A model generated the notes under the pieces. The model was not told the DNA's origin and searched no databases. It saw only the letters and a list, made by a program, of their open reading frames with translations. 63,161 nucleotides of DNA from Paenibacillus marchantiophytorum (GTDB lineage Bacteria; Bacillota; Bacilli; Paenibacillales; NBRC-103111). Positions within the stretch are counted from its first letter, which is position 1. Each line of letters opens with the position of its first letter. Location: positions 1 to 63,161 of the forward strand of contig NZ_BMHE01000046.1 in the NCBI RefSeq assembly GCF_014640555.1. Direction: 5' to 3'. Below, piece after piece: positions 23,968 through 33,500 of the stretch. The translations under genes and the position numbers were made by a program.

Positions 23968-24660
23968 ATGCCTAAACACGGTAAAAAATACCGCGAGGTA
24001 TCTCAGCTTGTAAACGCTGAAGCCTTGTATGATCCGTCAGAAGCAATCGAGCTTGTTAAGAAAACAGCTCCTGCTAAATTCGATGAAACTGTAGATGTTG
24101 CAGTTCGTCTGGGTGTTGACCCAAGAAAACAAGATCAGGCTGTTCGTGGTGTTGTCGTACTTCCACACGGTACTGGTAAAACGAAACGCGTACTCGTTTT
24201 TGCTAAAGGCGACAAAGCGAAAGAGGCTGAAGCAGCTGGTGCAGATTTTGTTGGTGATGCTGACATGATCAACAAAATTCAACAAGGTTGGTTCGAATTT
24301 GACGTTTGCGTAGCTACTCCAGACATGATGAGCGAAGTTGGTAAACTGGGTCGTATCCTCGGGGGTAAAGGTTTAATGCCAAACCCTAAAGCAGGAACAG
24401 TTACTTTCGACGTTACCAAAGCTGTTCAGGAGATCAAAGCTGGTAAAATCGAATACCGTCTTGACAAAGCAGGACAAATTCATGCTCCACTTGGTAAAGT
24501 ATCTTTCGATGCAGACAAGTTGAACGAAAACTTCAAAGCATTGGTTGATGCGCTTGTTAGAGCGAAACCAGCAGCGGCTAAAGGTGTTTACCTGAAGAAC
24601 ATTGCTGTATCTTCGACTATGGGCCCAAGCGTACGTGTGAACCTGTCAACCTTCAGATAA
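23968..24660 (+). CDS. rplA: 50S ribosomal protein L1
   Basis: L1 forms the mobile stalk that guides tRNA out of the E site and represses its own mRNA. The 230 residues show GTGKTKRVLVFAKGDKA and the signature GKLGRILGGKGLMPNPKAGTV. AAGGAGG lies 9-10 nt upstream of the ATG, right behind the L1-binding mimic. Confidence 0.97.
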   Translation: MPKHGKKYREVSQLVNAEALYDPSEAIELVKKTAPAKFDETVDVAVRLGVDPRKQDQAVRGVVVLPHGTGKTKRVLVFAKGDKAKEAEAAGADFVGDADMINKIQQGWFEFDVCVATPDMMSEVGKLGRILGGKGLMPNPKAGTVTFDVTKAVQEIKAGKIEYRLDKAGQIHAPLGKVSFDADKLNENFKALVDALVRAKPAAAKGVYLKNIAVSSTMGPSVRVNLSTFR

Positions 24661-24727
24661 GTAGAAGCTTCCAGTTGACTTAGGTTGCTGGGCGTGATAC
24701 TCTATCAAAGGTCCCAAAAATGAATAT

Positions 24728-24895
24728 GCAAACCGTAGACAGTAGGTGCCGCAAGGCTTAATTTCCTACCGAGGTGTTATGATATATATAACGATTTCTT
24801 TGTACATCAGGGAAAAAGTGAACACATCATGCCTTCGTAGCGTCTACGAAGGCATTTCTTATTTGATAAGGAATGCTGATGCTCCTACTGTTTGC
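24728..24895 (+). promoter_or_regulatory. L10 leader RNA before rplJ
   Basis: CCGTAGACAGTAGGTGCC...GGCTTAATTTCCTACCGAGG (24733-24774) matches the Firmicute L10-binding leader. The ends pair over long range: GCAAAC (24728-24733) with GTTTGC (24890-24895), and AGTAGG with CCTACT. Inside lies a 12-bp hairpin ATGCCTTCGTAG-CGT-CTACGAAGGCAT (24829-24855) followed by TTCTT, a candidate attenuator. L10/L12 binding is expected to repress rplJ-rplL. This leader fills the 274-nt gap. Confidence 0.9.
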
Positions 24896-24934
24896 GATCT
24901 TGAAAGATAAATGTATAAAGAAGTGAGGTGTACT

Positions 24935-25444
24935 ATGGCAAACGCGAAAATTCTTGCAGAGAAAGAACTAGCAGTAGCTGAAGTAACTGAGAAGTTTAAA
25001 GCTAGTGCTTCTACAATCATCGCAGACTACCGCGGTTTAAACGTAGCTCAAGTAACACAGCTGCGTAAAACCTTGCGCGAAGCTGGTATTGAATTCGTAG
25101 TTCTCAAGAACTCGTTGGCTAGACGCGCATCGGCAAATGCTGAGCTAAGCGCATTGGATGAATACCTAACAGGTCCAACTGCTATTGCTTTCAGCAAAGA
25201 CGATCTAGTTGCTCCAGCGAAAATCTTGACTGAATTTGCGAAAAAGAATGATCAATTGAGCGTAAAAGGTGGCGTGGTCGAAGGCCGCGTAGTTGGATAC
25301 GATCAAATCAAAGCACTTGCAGAACTTCCATCCAGAGATGGTCTTCTCTCCATGTTGCTTAGCGTTCTTCAAGCTCCAGTTCGTAACTTTGCACTTGCTG
25401 TTAAAGCAGTTGCTGAGAAAAAAGAAGCTGAAGGTCAAGCTTAA
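24935..25444 (+). CDS. rplJ: 50S ribosomal protein L10
   Basis: L10 is the base of the stalk that carries L7/L12 dimers. The 169 residues include IADYRGLNVAQVTQLRKTLREAG (only core given) in the rRNA-binding N-domain and the C-terminal helix that binds L12 (from ~135). ATG 24935 has GTGAGGTG 4-5 nt upstream; a frame-upstream ATG at 24911 gives no family match. Confidence 0.96.
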   Translation: MANAKILAEKELAVAEVTEKFKASASTIIADYRGLNVAQVTQLRKTLREAGIEFVVLKNSLARRASANAELSALDEYLTGPTAIAFSKDDLVAPAKILTEFAKKNDQLSVKGGVVEGRVVGYDQIKALAELPSRDGLLSMLLSVLQAPVRNFALAVKAVAEKKEAEGQA

Positions 25445-25499
25445 TTTTGTTTTACAACAACAACCACAAAATATATGAAATGATAATGGAGGTTTAACC

Positions 25500-25865
25500 A
25501 TGAGCACAAATGCAACGATCCTAGAAGCAATCAAAGGCATGACAATCTTGGAATTGAACGACCTGGTTAAAGCAATCGAAGAAGAGTTTGGCGTAACAGC
25601 AGCAGCTCCAGTAGCAGCTGGCGGTGGCGCAGCAGTAGCAGTTGAAGAAGCTCAAACTGAGTTTGACGTTATCTTGACAAGCGCTGGCGCTTCCAAAATC
25701 AACGTAATCAAAGTAGTTCGCGAAATCACAGGTCTTGGCCTGAAAGAAGCGAAAGACCTTGTTGACGGAGCTCCAAAAGCAGTTAAAGAAAAAGTTAGCC
25801 AAGAAGAAGCAGACGCTGTTAAAGCTAAGCTTACAGAAGCTGGCGCTTCCGTAGAAGTGAAGTAA
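25500..25865 (+). CDS. rplL: 50S ribosomal protein L7/L12
   Basis: The multi-copy stalk protein recruits translational GTPases. The 121 residues show the dimerisation N-domain, the Ala/Gly/Val-rich hinge (AAAPVAAGGGAAVA) and the C-domain with KINVIKVVREITGLGLKEAK. GGAGG lies 6-7 nt before the ATG. A strong terminator follows. Confidence 0.97.
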   Translation: MSTNATILEAIKGMTILELNDLVKAIEEEFGVTAAAPVAAGGGAAVAVEEAQTEFDVILTSAGASKINVIKVVREITGLGLKEAKDLVDGAPKAVKEKVSQEEADAVKAKLTEAGASVEVK

Positions 25866-25877
25866 TTTCTTTTTCTT

Positions 25878-25915
25878 AAAAACCTCTTGAAGCTAGTCTT
25901 CAAGGGGTTTTTTTC
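25878..25915 (+). terminator. Terminator after rplL
   Basis: AAAACCTCTTGAAG-CTAGT-CTTCAAGGGGTTTTTTT hairpin (given as a stem of ~13 bp) directly after rplL. Confidence 0.9.
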
Positions 25916-26004
25916 AACCTAAGTTTTTACCCTTAGGAAAGCCTTAGGAACGCGCTCTGTTATTTGATTTTCCTATAGGTAAAAAAGAAGGAGGGAAGCT
26001 TATC

Positions 26005-26601
26005 GTGTCAGAGCACTATTATACAGAGCGGCCCACCGTTAAACGTGATGTTCACACCATGCAAGAAGAGCTGCGAGGTAAGACGTATACGTTTCTGACG
26101 GATGCGGGTGTCTTTTCGAAAAAAGGTGTCGATTATGGGAGTAAGCACTTAATTGAAACGATGCAGCTGAAAGAAGACGACAAAGTTCTGGATGTTGGCT
26201 GCGGCTATGGACCTATTGGGCTTAGCGCGGCTGTGATGTGTCCGAAGGGACATGTGACTATGGTCGACATCAATGAAAGAGCGATTGAACTTTCCTTGGA
26301 TAATGCCAAGCGCAATGGCATTGCCAATGTGAGCATTCTGCAAAGCGATCTGTTGGAACAAGTGAAGGAACAGCGTTTCGATGCTGTGCTGACCAACCCT
26401 CCGATTCGCGCCGGTAAAGAAGTGGTTCATCGCATTTTTACAGATGCTTATGATTGCTTGGTGGAGGGTGGATCTATCTGGGTTGTTATTCAGAAGAAAC
26501 AAGGTGCTCCTTCAGCAATGAAAAAGCTGGAATCTCTCTATCGTGAGGTTGTTGAGGTGTCCAAGGATAAGGGCTATAAAATTCTCAAAGCAACAAAGTA
26601 G
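26005..26601 (+). CDS. ybxB: Class I SAM-dependent methyltransferase, RsmC-like (YbxB)
   Basis: A 198-residue single-domain enzyme of the RsmC/MTS family that methylates rRNA or other guanine-containing RNA; the exact target in Firmicutes is not known to me. Motifs: VLDVGCGYGPIG (SAM binding), VDINERAIELS, and NPPIRAGK, the NPP(I/F/Y) catalytic motif. It starts with GTG, AAGGAGGG 9 nt upstream. Its place between rplL and rpoB is conserved in Bacillus. Confidence 0.9.
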   Translation: MSEHYYTERPTVKRDVHTMQEELRGKTYTFLTDAGVFSKKGVDYGSKHLIETMQLKEDDKVLDVGCGYGPIGLSAAVMCPKGHVTMVDINERAIELSLDNAKRNGIANVSILQSDLLEQVKEQRFDAVLTNPPIRAGKEVVHRIFTDAYDCLVEGGSIWVVIQKKQGAPSAMKKLESLYREVVEVSKDKGYKILKATK

Positions 26602-26653
26602 GCTACCGAGGGCAACAGGCTGAAAGTCTTATCACACAATCGTGGGAATTTGT

Positions 26654-26682
26654 TTGACTTGACTTTTTACATGTGGTATTAT
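26654..26682 (+). promoter_or_regulatory. SigA promoter of rpoBC
   Basis: TTGACT (26654-26659), 17-bp spacer, TATTAT (26677-26682). A 290-nt leader follows before rpoB. Confidence 0.7.
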
Positions 26683-26853
26683 TAAAAAATGTCAGTATTA
26701 AGATGGGACACATGTCTTTAGTTAACAAAAATGTCAAGTACTTTTTTTCGTCCGAGATGAATAAAATTTGAACGTATAACGTATAATGTTTGAATTTTAG
26801 GAAACTCTAACAGGATGAGAAGAAATATTTGGAAAAGTTTCAGTGATTACAGA

Positions 26854-26952
26854 GAAAAACCTTCATCCATACAGTCGCTTATTCGGACGGGCTCCACTAA
26901 CGGAGGCGTCCTGAGTGTACGTCGGTCGAAGTTTTTCTTCTTTCTTTTTATT
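26854..26952 (+). other. Terminator-like multi-level hairpin in the rpoB leader
   Basis: The outer stem GAAAAAC-CTTC (26854-26864) pairs with GAAG-TTTTTC (26928-26937); then TACA/TGTA; then GGACG ... CTCC-ACTAAC-GGAG ... CGTCC (26894-26920) at the tip. A T-rich tract TTTTTCTTCTTTCTTTTT follows, ending ~15 nt before the rpoB ribosome-binding site. It looks like an attenuator controlling RNA polymerase subunit synthesis. I match it to no known leader family. Confidence 0.6.
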
Positions 26953-26982
26953 TATTGAGTAGAGTTGAGGGGTGAATGAAAG

Positions 26983-29900
26983 TTGGCGGGACATCTTGTT
27001 CAATTTGGACGACGTAAACGCAGGACTTATGCACGAATTAATGAGGTGCTGGGCATTCCAAACCTGATTGAAATCCAGCAAAAATCGTATGAGTGGTTTT
27101 TGGAAGAGGGACTACGTGAGATGTTTCAGGATATCTCTCCGATTCAGGATTTTACAGGTAACCTAGTACTGGAGTTTATTGACTATAGCTTGGGTGATCC
27201 TAAGTATTCAGTTGATGAATCCAAAGAACGCGACGTAACCTATGCGGCGCCGTTAAGAGTCAAAGTCCGTTTGATTAATAAGGAAACCGGTGAGGTCAAA
27301 GAACAAGAAGTGTTCATGGGGGATTTCCCTATCATGACTGACACGGGAACGTTCATTATTAACGGTGCGGAGCGTGTAATCGTCTCCCAGCTCGTTCGTT
27401 CACCCAGTGTTTATTATAGCACGAAAGTGGATAAAAACGGCAAAAAAACTTACACCGCAACCGTTATTCCGAACCGTGGAGCTTGGTTAGAACTTGAGAC
27501 TGATGCCAAAGATATCATCTATGTTCGGATCGATCGCACACGTAAAATTCCAGTTACTGTCTTGCTTCGTTCATTAGGTTTTGGCACAGATGCTGAGATC
27601 TTGGATTTGCTAGGCGATAACGAATACATCCGCAATACGCTCGATAAAGATAACACGGATTCTACGGAAAAAGCGTTAATCGAGATCTATGAGCGTCTTC
27701 GTCCGGGTGAGCCACCTACGCTTGATAATGCAAGAAGCTTGATCGTTGCTCGTTTCTTCGATCCTAAGCGTTATGATCTTGCGAATGTAGGGCGCTACAA
27801 AATCAACAAAAAACTTCACATCAAAAATAGATTGTTCAATCAACGTTTGGCTGAAACATTGGTGGATTCCGAAACAGGAGAAATCATCGCAGAAGCTGGG
27901 CAATTGCTTGACCGTCGTGTACTGGATGAAATCCTTCCTTTTATTGAAAAAGGAGCAGGTTACCAAGAGTTCACGATTCCTAAAGGCGTAACAGGAGCGG
28001 ATACAATTCCGATGCAATGCATCAATGTATACTCGCCAACAGAAGAAGGTAAAATCGTTAAGGTTATTTCCAATGGTGTGATTGATAAAGCAGTCAAGAA
28101 CATTACGCCTGCTGATATCATTTCATCCATTAACTATTTTATCAACTTGCTGCATGGTATCGGGAATACGGATGACATTGACCACTTGGGTAACCGTCGT
28201 CTTCGTTCCGTAGGTGAATTGCTGCAAAACCAATTCCGTATCGGTCTATCCCGTATGGAGCGCGTTGTTCGTGAGCGGATGTCGATTCAAGATGCGAACG
28301 TCATTACGCCGCAGGCTTTGATTAACATTCGACCAGTTATTGCGTCGATCAAAGAGTTCTTCGGTAGTTCCCAGCTTTCACAGTTTATGGACCAAACGAA
28401 TCCCCTTGCTGAATTGACGCACAAAAGACGTCTTTCTGCACTCGGACCCGGCGGTTTGACGAGAGAGCGCGCAGGGATGGAAGTTCGTGACGTGCATCAC
28501 TCTCACTATGGCCGTATGTGTCCTATTGAGACGCCTGAGGGACCGAATATTGGTTTGATCAACTCCTTGTCTACGTTTGCCCGTATTAACGAGTATGGCT
28601 TCATTGAGGCTCCTTACCGTTGGGTAGATCCGAAGACAGGTCTGGTTACCAATCAAATCGCATACCTGACTGCTGATGAAGAGGATAACTATGTTATCGC
28701 TCAAGCGAACGCAGAACTGACGGAAGAAAATAGATTCGTTGAAGATGCCATTATCGTTCGTTACAAGGATGATAACTTAACGCTTCCGGTTGAACGCGTC
28801 GATTACATGGACGTTTCTCCAAAGCAAGTTGTTTCCGTTGCAACGGCGCTAATTCCGTTCCTCGAAAATGATGACTCCAACAGAGCGCTCATGGGATCCA
28901 ACATGCAACGTCAAGCGGTACCTTTACTTATTCCTAAAGCACCTCTCGTAGGTACAGGTATGGAGCATAAGGTCGCTAAAGACTCAGGAGTATGTATTGT
29001 ATCCAAATTTGATGGAATTATTGAGAAAGCTGCTGCCAACGAAATTTGGCTGCGTCGCCAAGAATTGGTGGACGGCAAATTAGTCAGTGGCAACATCGTC
29101 AAATATAAGCTTCACAAATTTATGCGTTCCAACCAAGGAACTTGTATCAATCAACGTCCGATTGTTAAAAAAGGACAATTGGTCAAGGCTGGCGAGATTC
29201 TTGCCGATGGGCCATCGACAGAGCAAGGGGAATTGGCGCTTGGGCGTAACGTTGTCGTAGCTTTCATGACTTGGGAAGGTTACAACTACGAGGATGCCAT
29301 TTTGCTTAGCCAAAAGCTTGTGAAGGAAGATGTCTATACTTCGATTCATATCGAGGAATACGAATCCGAAGCTCGTGATACGAAGCTTGGACCTGAAGAA
29401 ATTACACGCGATATCCCGAACGTTGGGGAAGATGCACTGAAGAATCTTGATGAGCGCGGAATCATCCGTGTCGGTGCCGAAATCGGCGCAGGCGACATCC
29501 TTGTTGGTAAAGTAACACCGAAAGGTGTAACGGAGCTTACAGCGGAAGAAAGATTGCTGCATGCGATCTTCGGAGAGAAAGCTCGTGAAGTTCGTGATAC
29601 ATCCCTTCGCGTACCGCATGGTACAGATGGTATTGTCGTAGACGTGAAAGTATTTACTCGTGAGAATGGCGATGAGCTGCCTCCAGGCGTTAACCAACTC
29701 GTACGTGTCTATATCGCGCAAAAACGGAAAATTTCCGAAGGCGATAAAATGGCCGGACGCCATGGTAACAAAGGGGTAGTAGCACGTATTCTTCCTGAAG
29801 AAGATATGCCTTTCCTGCCAGATGGTACGCCAGTTGAAGTTGTTCTGAATCCACTAGGGGTTCCTTCACGGATGAACATCGGTCAAGTGCTTGAAGTTCA

Positions 29901-30522
29901 CTTAGGTATGGCTTCCAAATACCTCGGTATCCATGCTGCAACACCGGTATTCGATGGAGCGCGTGAGTATGACGTGTTCGATGCGATGGAAGAAGCCGGC
30001 ATGCAGCGCAGCGGTAAAACGATTCTGTACGATGGTCGTACGGGTGAGTCGTTCGAGCGTGAAGTTACCGTTGGCGTCATGTACATGATCAAATTGGCGC
30101 ACATGGTTGATGATAAAATCCATGCCCGTTCCACAGGACCTTACTCCCTTGTTACTCAGCAGCCGCTGGGTGGTAAAGCGCAGTTCGGTGGACAACGTTT
30201 CGGTGAGATGGAAGTATGGGCGCTTGAGGCTTATGGAGCGGCTTATACACTGCAAGAAATCCTTACCGTGAAGTCAGATGACGTTGTTGGCCGTGTGAAA
30301 ACATACGAGTCGATCGTCAAAGGTGAAAATGTTCCAGAACCAGGTGTTCCGGAATCCTTCAAAGTTTTGATCAAGGAGCTTCAAAGCTTGGGGATGGATG
30401 TCAAAATCCTGTCCGGCGATGAGGAAGAGATCGAAATGCGAGAAGCCGATGATGATGACGAAGTCACCAGCGATAAATTAAACCTAAACTTAGAGGGCTC
30501 TGAACTAGGAGTCAACGAATAA
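26983..30522 (+). CDS. rpoB: DNA-directed RNA polymerase subunit beta
   Basis: The 1179-residue beta subunit is full length. The rifampicin-pocket stretch reads SQFMDQTNPLAELTHKRRLSALGPGG at ~470-495 with the wild-type Asp, His and Ser positions, so no common resistance change is present. GDKMAGRHGNKG and the C-terminal FGGQRFGEMEVWALEAYGA region are intact. The last ~35 residues are acidic (DDDDEV...). It begins with TTG; GAGGGGTGA lies about 9 nt upstream and the next residues AGHLVQFGRRKRR fit the family. Confidence 0.98.
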   Translation: MAGHLVQFGRRKRRTYARINEVLGIPNLIEIQQKSYEWFLEEGLREMFQDISPIQDFTGNLVLEFIDYSLGDPKYSVDESKERDVTYAAPLRVKVRLINKETGEVKEQEVFMGDFPIMTDTGTFIINGAERVIVSQLVRSPSVYYSTKVDKNGKKTYTATVIPNRGAWLELETDAKDIIYVRIDRTRKIPVTVLLRSLGFGTDAEILDLLGDNEYIRNTLDKDNTDSTEKALIEIYERLRPGEPPTLDNARSLIVARFFDPKRYDLANVGRYKINKKLHIKNRLFNQRLAETLVDSETGEIIAEAGQLLDRRVLDEILPFIEKGAGYQEFTIPKGVTGADTIPMQCINVYSPTEEGKIVKVISNGVIDKAVKNITPADIISSINYFINLLHGIGNTDDIDHLGNRRLRSVGELLQNQFRIGLSRMERVVRERMSIQDANVITPQALINIRPVIASIKEFFGSSQLSQFMDQTNPLAELTHKRRLSALGPGGLTRERAGMEVRDVHHSHYGRMCPIETPEGPNIGLINSLSTFARINEYGFIEAPYRWVDPKTGLVTNQIAYLTADEEDNYVIAQANAELTEENRFVEDAIIVRYKDDNLTLPVERVDYMDVSPKQVVSVATALIPFLENDDSNRALMGSNMQRQAVPLLIPKAPLVGTGMEHKVAKDSGVCIVSKFDGIIEKAAANEIWLRRQELVDGKLVSGNIVKYKLHKFMRSNQGTCINQRPIVKKGQLVKAGEILADGPSTEQGELALGRNVVVAFMTWEGYNYEDAILLSQKLVKEDVYTSIHIEEYESEARDTKLGPEEITRDIPNVGEDALKNLDERGIIRVGAEIGAGDILVGKVTPKGVTELTAEERLLHAIFGEKAREVRDTSLRVPHGTDGIVVDVKVFTRENGDELPPGVNQLVRVYIAQKRKISEGDKMAGRHGNKGVVARILPEEDMPFLPDGTPVEVVLNPLGVPSRMNIGQVLEVHLGMASKYLGIHAATPVFDGAREYDVFDAMEEAGMQRSGKTILYDGRTGESFEREVTVGVMYMIKLAHMVDDKIHARSTGPYSLVTQQPLGGKAQFGGQRFGEMEVWALEAYGAAYTLQEILTVKSDDVVGRVKTYESIVKGENVPEPGVPESFKVLIKELQSLGMDVKILSGDEEEIEMREADDDDEVTSDKLNLNLEGSELGVNE

Positions 30523-30591
30523 AGAACACCACAATAGATCGAGAACGATTCACTGCATAGTGGGTTTAAATTCTTAAAGGAGGGTTGCTCC

Positions 30592-33500
30592 TTGATGGAC
30601 GTTAACAACTTCGAGTTTATGAAAATCGGCTTGGCATCACCCGATAAAATTCGCTCTTGGTCCCGTGGGGAAGTAAAGAAGCCGGAAACGATTAACTACA
30701 GAACCTTAAAGCCTGAGAAAGAAGGTCTTTTCTGCGAAAAGATCTTCGGGCCTACGAAAGATTGGGAATGTCATTGCGGTAAATACAAACGTGTTCGCTA
30801 TAAAGGCGTCGTTTGTGACCGTTGTGGCGTTGAAGTAACACGCCAGAAGGTACGTCGTGAGCGCATGGGTCATATTGAACTTGCTGCTCCGGTATCGCAC
30901 ATCTGGTACTTCAAAGGTATCCCGAGCCGCATGGGGCTTGCGCTGGATATGTCTCCAAGATCCTTGGAAGAAATTATCTACTTCGCTTCCTATGTTGTTA
31001 CGGATCCAGGTGATACGCCTTTGGAGAAAAAGCAGCTGCTTTCCGAGAAAGAATACCGCAGTTACCGTGAGAAGTACGGGTATGCTTTCCAAGCCGGTAT
31101 GGGTGCTGAGGCCGTTAAGAAATTATTGGTCGACATCGATATCGAACGTGAAGTAGATACGCTCAAAGAAGAACTCAAAACGGCGCAAGGTCAACGCCGT
31201 AATCGTGCGATTAAGCGTTTGGAAGTTATGGAAGCTTTCCGTAACTCCAAAAACATGCCTGGTTGGATGATTCTGGATGTACTTCCGGTTATCCCTCCTG
31301 AGCTTCGTCCGATGGTACAGCTCGACGGCGGTCGCTTCGCGACTTCCGACTTGAATGACTTGTATCGTCGTGTTATTAACCGTAACAACCGTCTCAAAAG
31401 ATTGCTCGACCTAGGGGCTCCGGATATCATTGTTCAAAATGAGAAACGGATGCTTCAAGAAGCTGTCGATGCGCTTATTGATAACGGTCGTCGCGGCCGC
31501 CCTGTAACAGGACCTGGTAACCGTCCTTTGAAATCCCTCAGCCATATGCTGAAAGGTAAACAAGGCCGTTTCCGTCAAAACTTGCTCGGTAAACGTGTCG
31601 ATTACTCCGGACGTTCCGTTATCGTTGTAGGTCCTAACCTGAAGATGTACCAATGTGGTCTTCCGAAGGAAATGGCACTTGAATTGTTCAAGCCTTTCGT
31701 TATGAAAGAGCTTGTGAATAAAGGTCTGGCTCATAACATTAAGAGTGCGAAACGCAAAGTAGAGCGCGTAAGCCCGGATGTATGGGATGTTCTAGAAGAA
31801 GTCATCAAGGAGCACCCGGTTCTTCTGAACCGTGCCCCTACGCTGCATAGACTTGGTATTCAAGCTTTCGAACCGATTCTGGTTGAAGGCCGCGCCATTA
31901 AGCTTCATCCGCTCGTTTGTACAGCTTACAACGCTGACTTCGACGGTGACCAAATGGCCGTTCACGTACCGTTGTCCTCTGAAGCTCAAGCTGAAGCTCG
32001 TTTGCTGATGCTCGCATCAGGCAACATTTTGAATCCGAAAGACGGTAAGCCGGTTGTTACGCCTTCACAGGATATGGTTCTGGGAAGCTTCTATTTGACA
32101 ACGGACAACAAATTCGCCAAAGGTGCAGGTTCTATTATCAGAACTGTTCACGAAGCTGTTTCTTCTTACCAATCGGGCAAAATGGCACTGCACGCACGGG
32201 TAGCTATTCCTGCTAGAGCATTGAACAAAACAAGTTTCTCTGAGAAACAGCAAAATGCTATTCTGATTACAACAATCGGAAAAGTTATTATGAATGAGAT
32301 CTTCCCTAGCGACTTCCCTTTCATTAACGAACCAACTAAAACGAATTTGTTGAATGGTATTCCTGATGCTCACTTTGTTTTTGAAAAAGGTGCTGATCTT
32401 AGAGCCATTATGTTGGAACGCGAAGAGAACAAAGCGGTAGGTAAAGAATATCTCGGTTCGATTATTGCTGAGTGTTTCCGTAAATACCATACAACGCAAA
32501 CTTCGATGATCCTTGATAAAATCAAAGAGCTTGGATTCACCTATTCCACGAAAGCTGGTATTACCGTTGCTGTCTCTGACGTTGTTGTTCCAACTGAAAA
32601 AGTAGCCATCCTCAAAGATTGCGAAGAGAAAGTACGCGTAGTTACGAACCAATACCGTCGTGGTTTGATTACGGATGAAGAGCGTTATGACCGCGTTATT
32701 GCGATCTGGAGTAAAGCGAAGGACGAAATCACAGAAATCTTGATGAAATCCCTAGATAAATACAACTCCATTAGCATGATGGTTGAATCCAAAGCACGGG
32801 GTAATAAATCCCAGATTACTCAGCTTGGCGGTATGCGTGGTTTGATGGCGAATCCATCCGGTAAAATTATGGAGTTGCCAATTAAATCGAACTTCCGTGA
32901 AGGCTTAACGATCTTGGAGTACTTTATTTCCACGCACGGAGCGCGTAAAGGTCTTGCCGATACAGCACTTCGTACAGCGGATTCAGGGTACTTGACTCGT
33001 CGTCTCGTTGACGTTGCGCAAGACGTTATCGTTCGTGAAGATGATTGCGGAACTGACAAAGGCTTCATGGTTAGCAAAATTCAAGATGGTAAAGAGGTTA
33101 TTGAAGATCTCTACGACCGTATTGAAGGACGTTATGCGTATGAGACTCTGCGTCATCCGAAAACAGGTGAAGTGATTGTTCAGCGCAATGAACTGATTGA
33201 ATCGGGAATTGCGGATACAATTATTGAAGCTGGCATCGAGAAATTGCAAATTCGTTCCGTTCTTAGCTGCCGCACCAATCATGGTGTTTGTAAGAAATGT
33301 TACGGTCGTAACTTGGCTACTGGCCAGTTTGTCGAAGTTGGGGAGGCAGTTGGTATTATCGCTGCGCAATCCATCGGTGAGCCAGGAACACAGTTGACGA
33401 TGCGTACGTTCCATACCGGTGGTGTTGCCGGAGATGATATTACACAAGGTTTGCCGCGTATTCAAGAGCTCTTCGAAGCTCGGAATCCAAAAGGTCAAGC

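Noticed and set aside
32065..32652. 195-codon open frame opposite rpoC
   Set aside because: Antisense shadow of a conserved, highly expressed gene.
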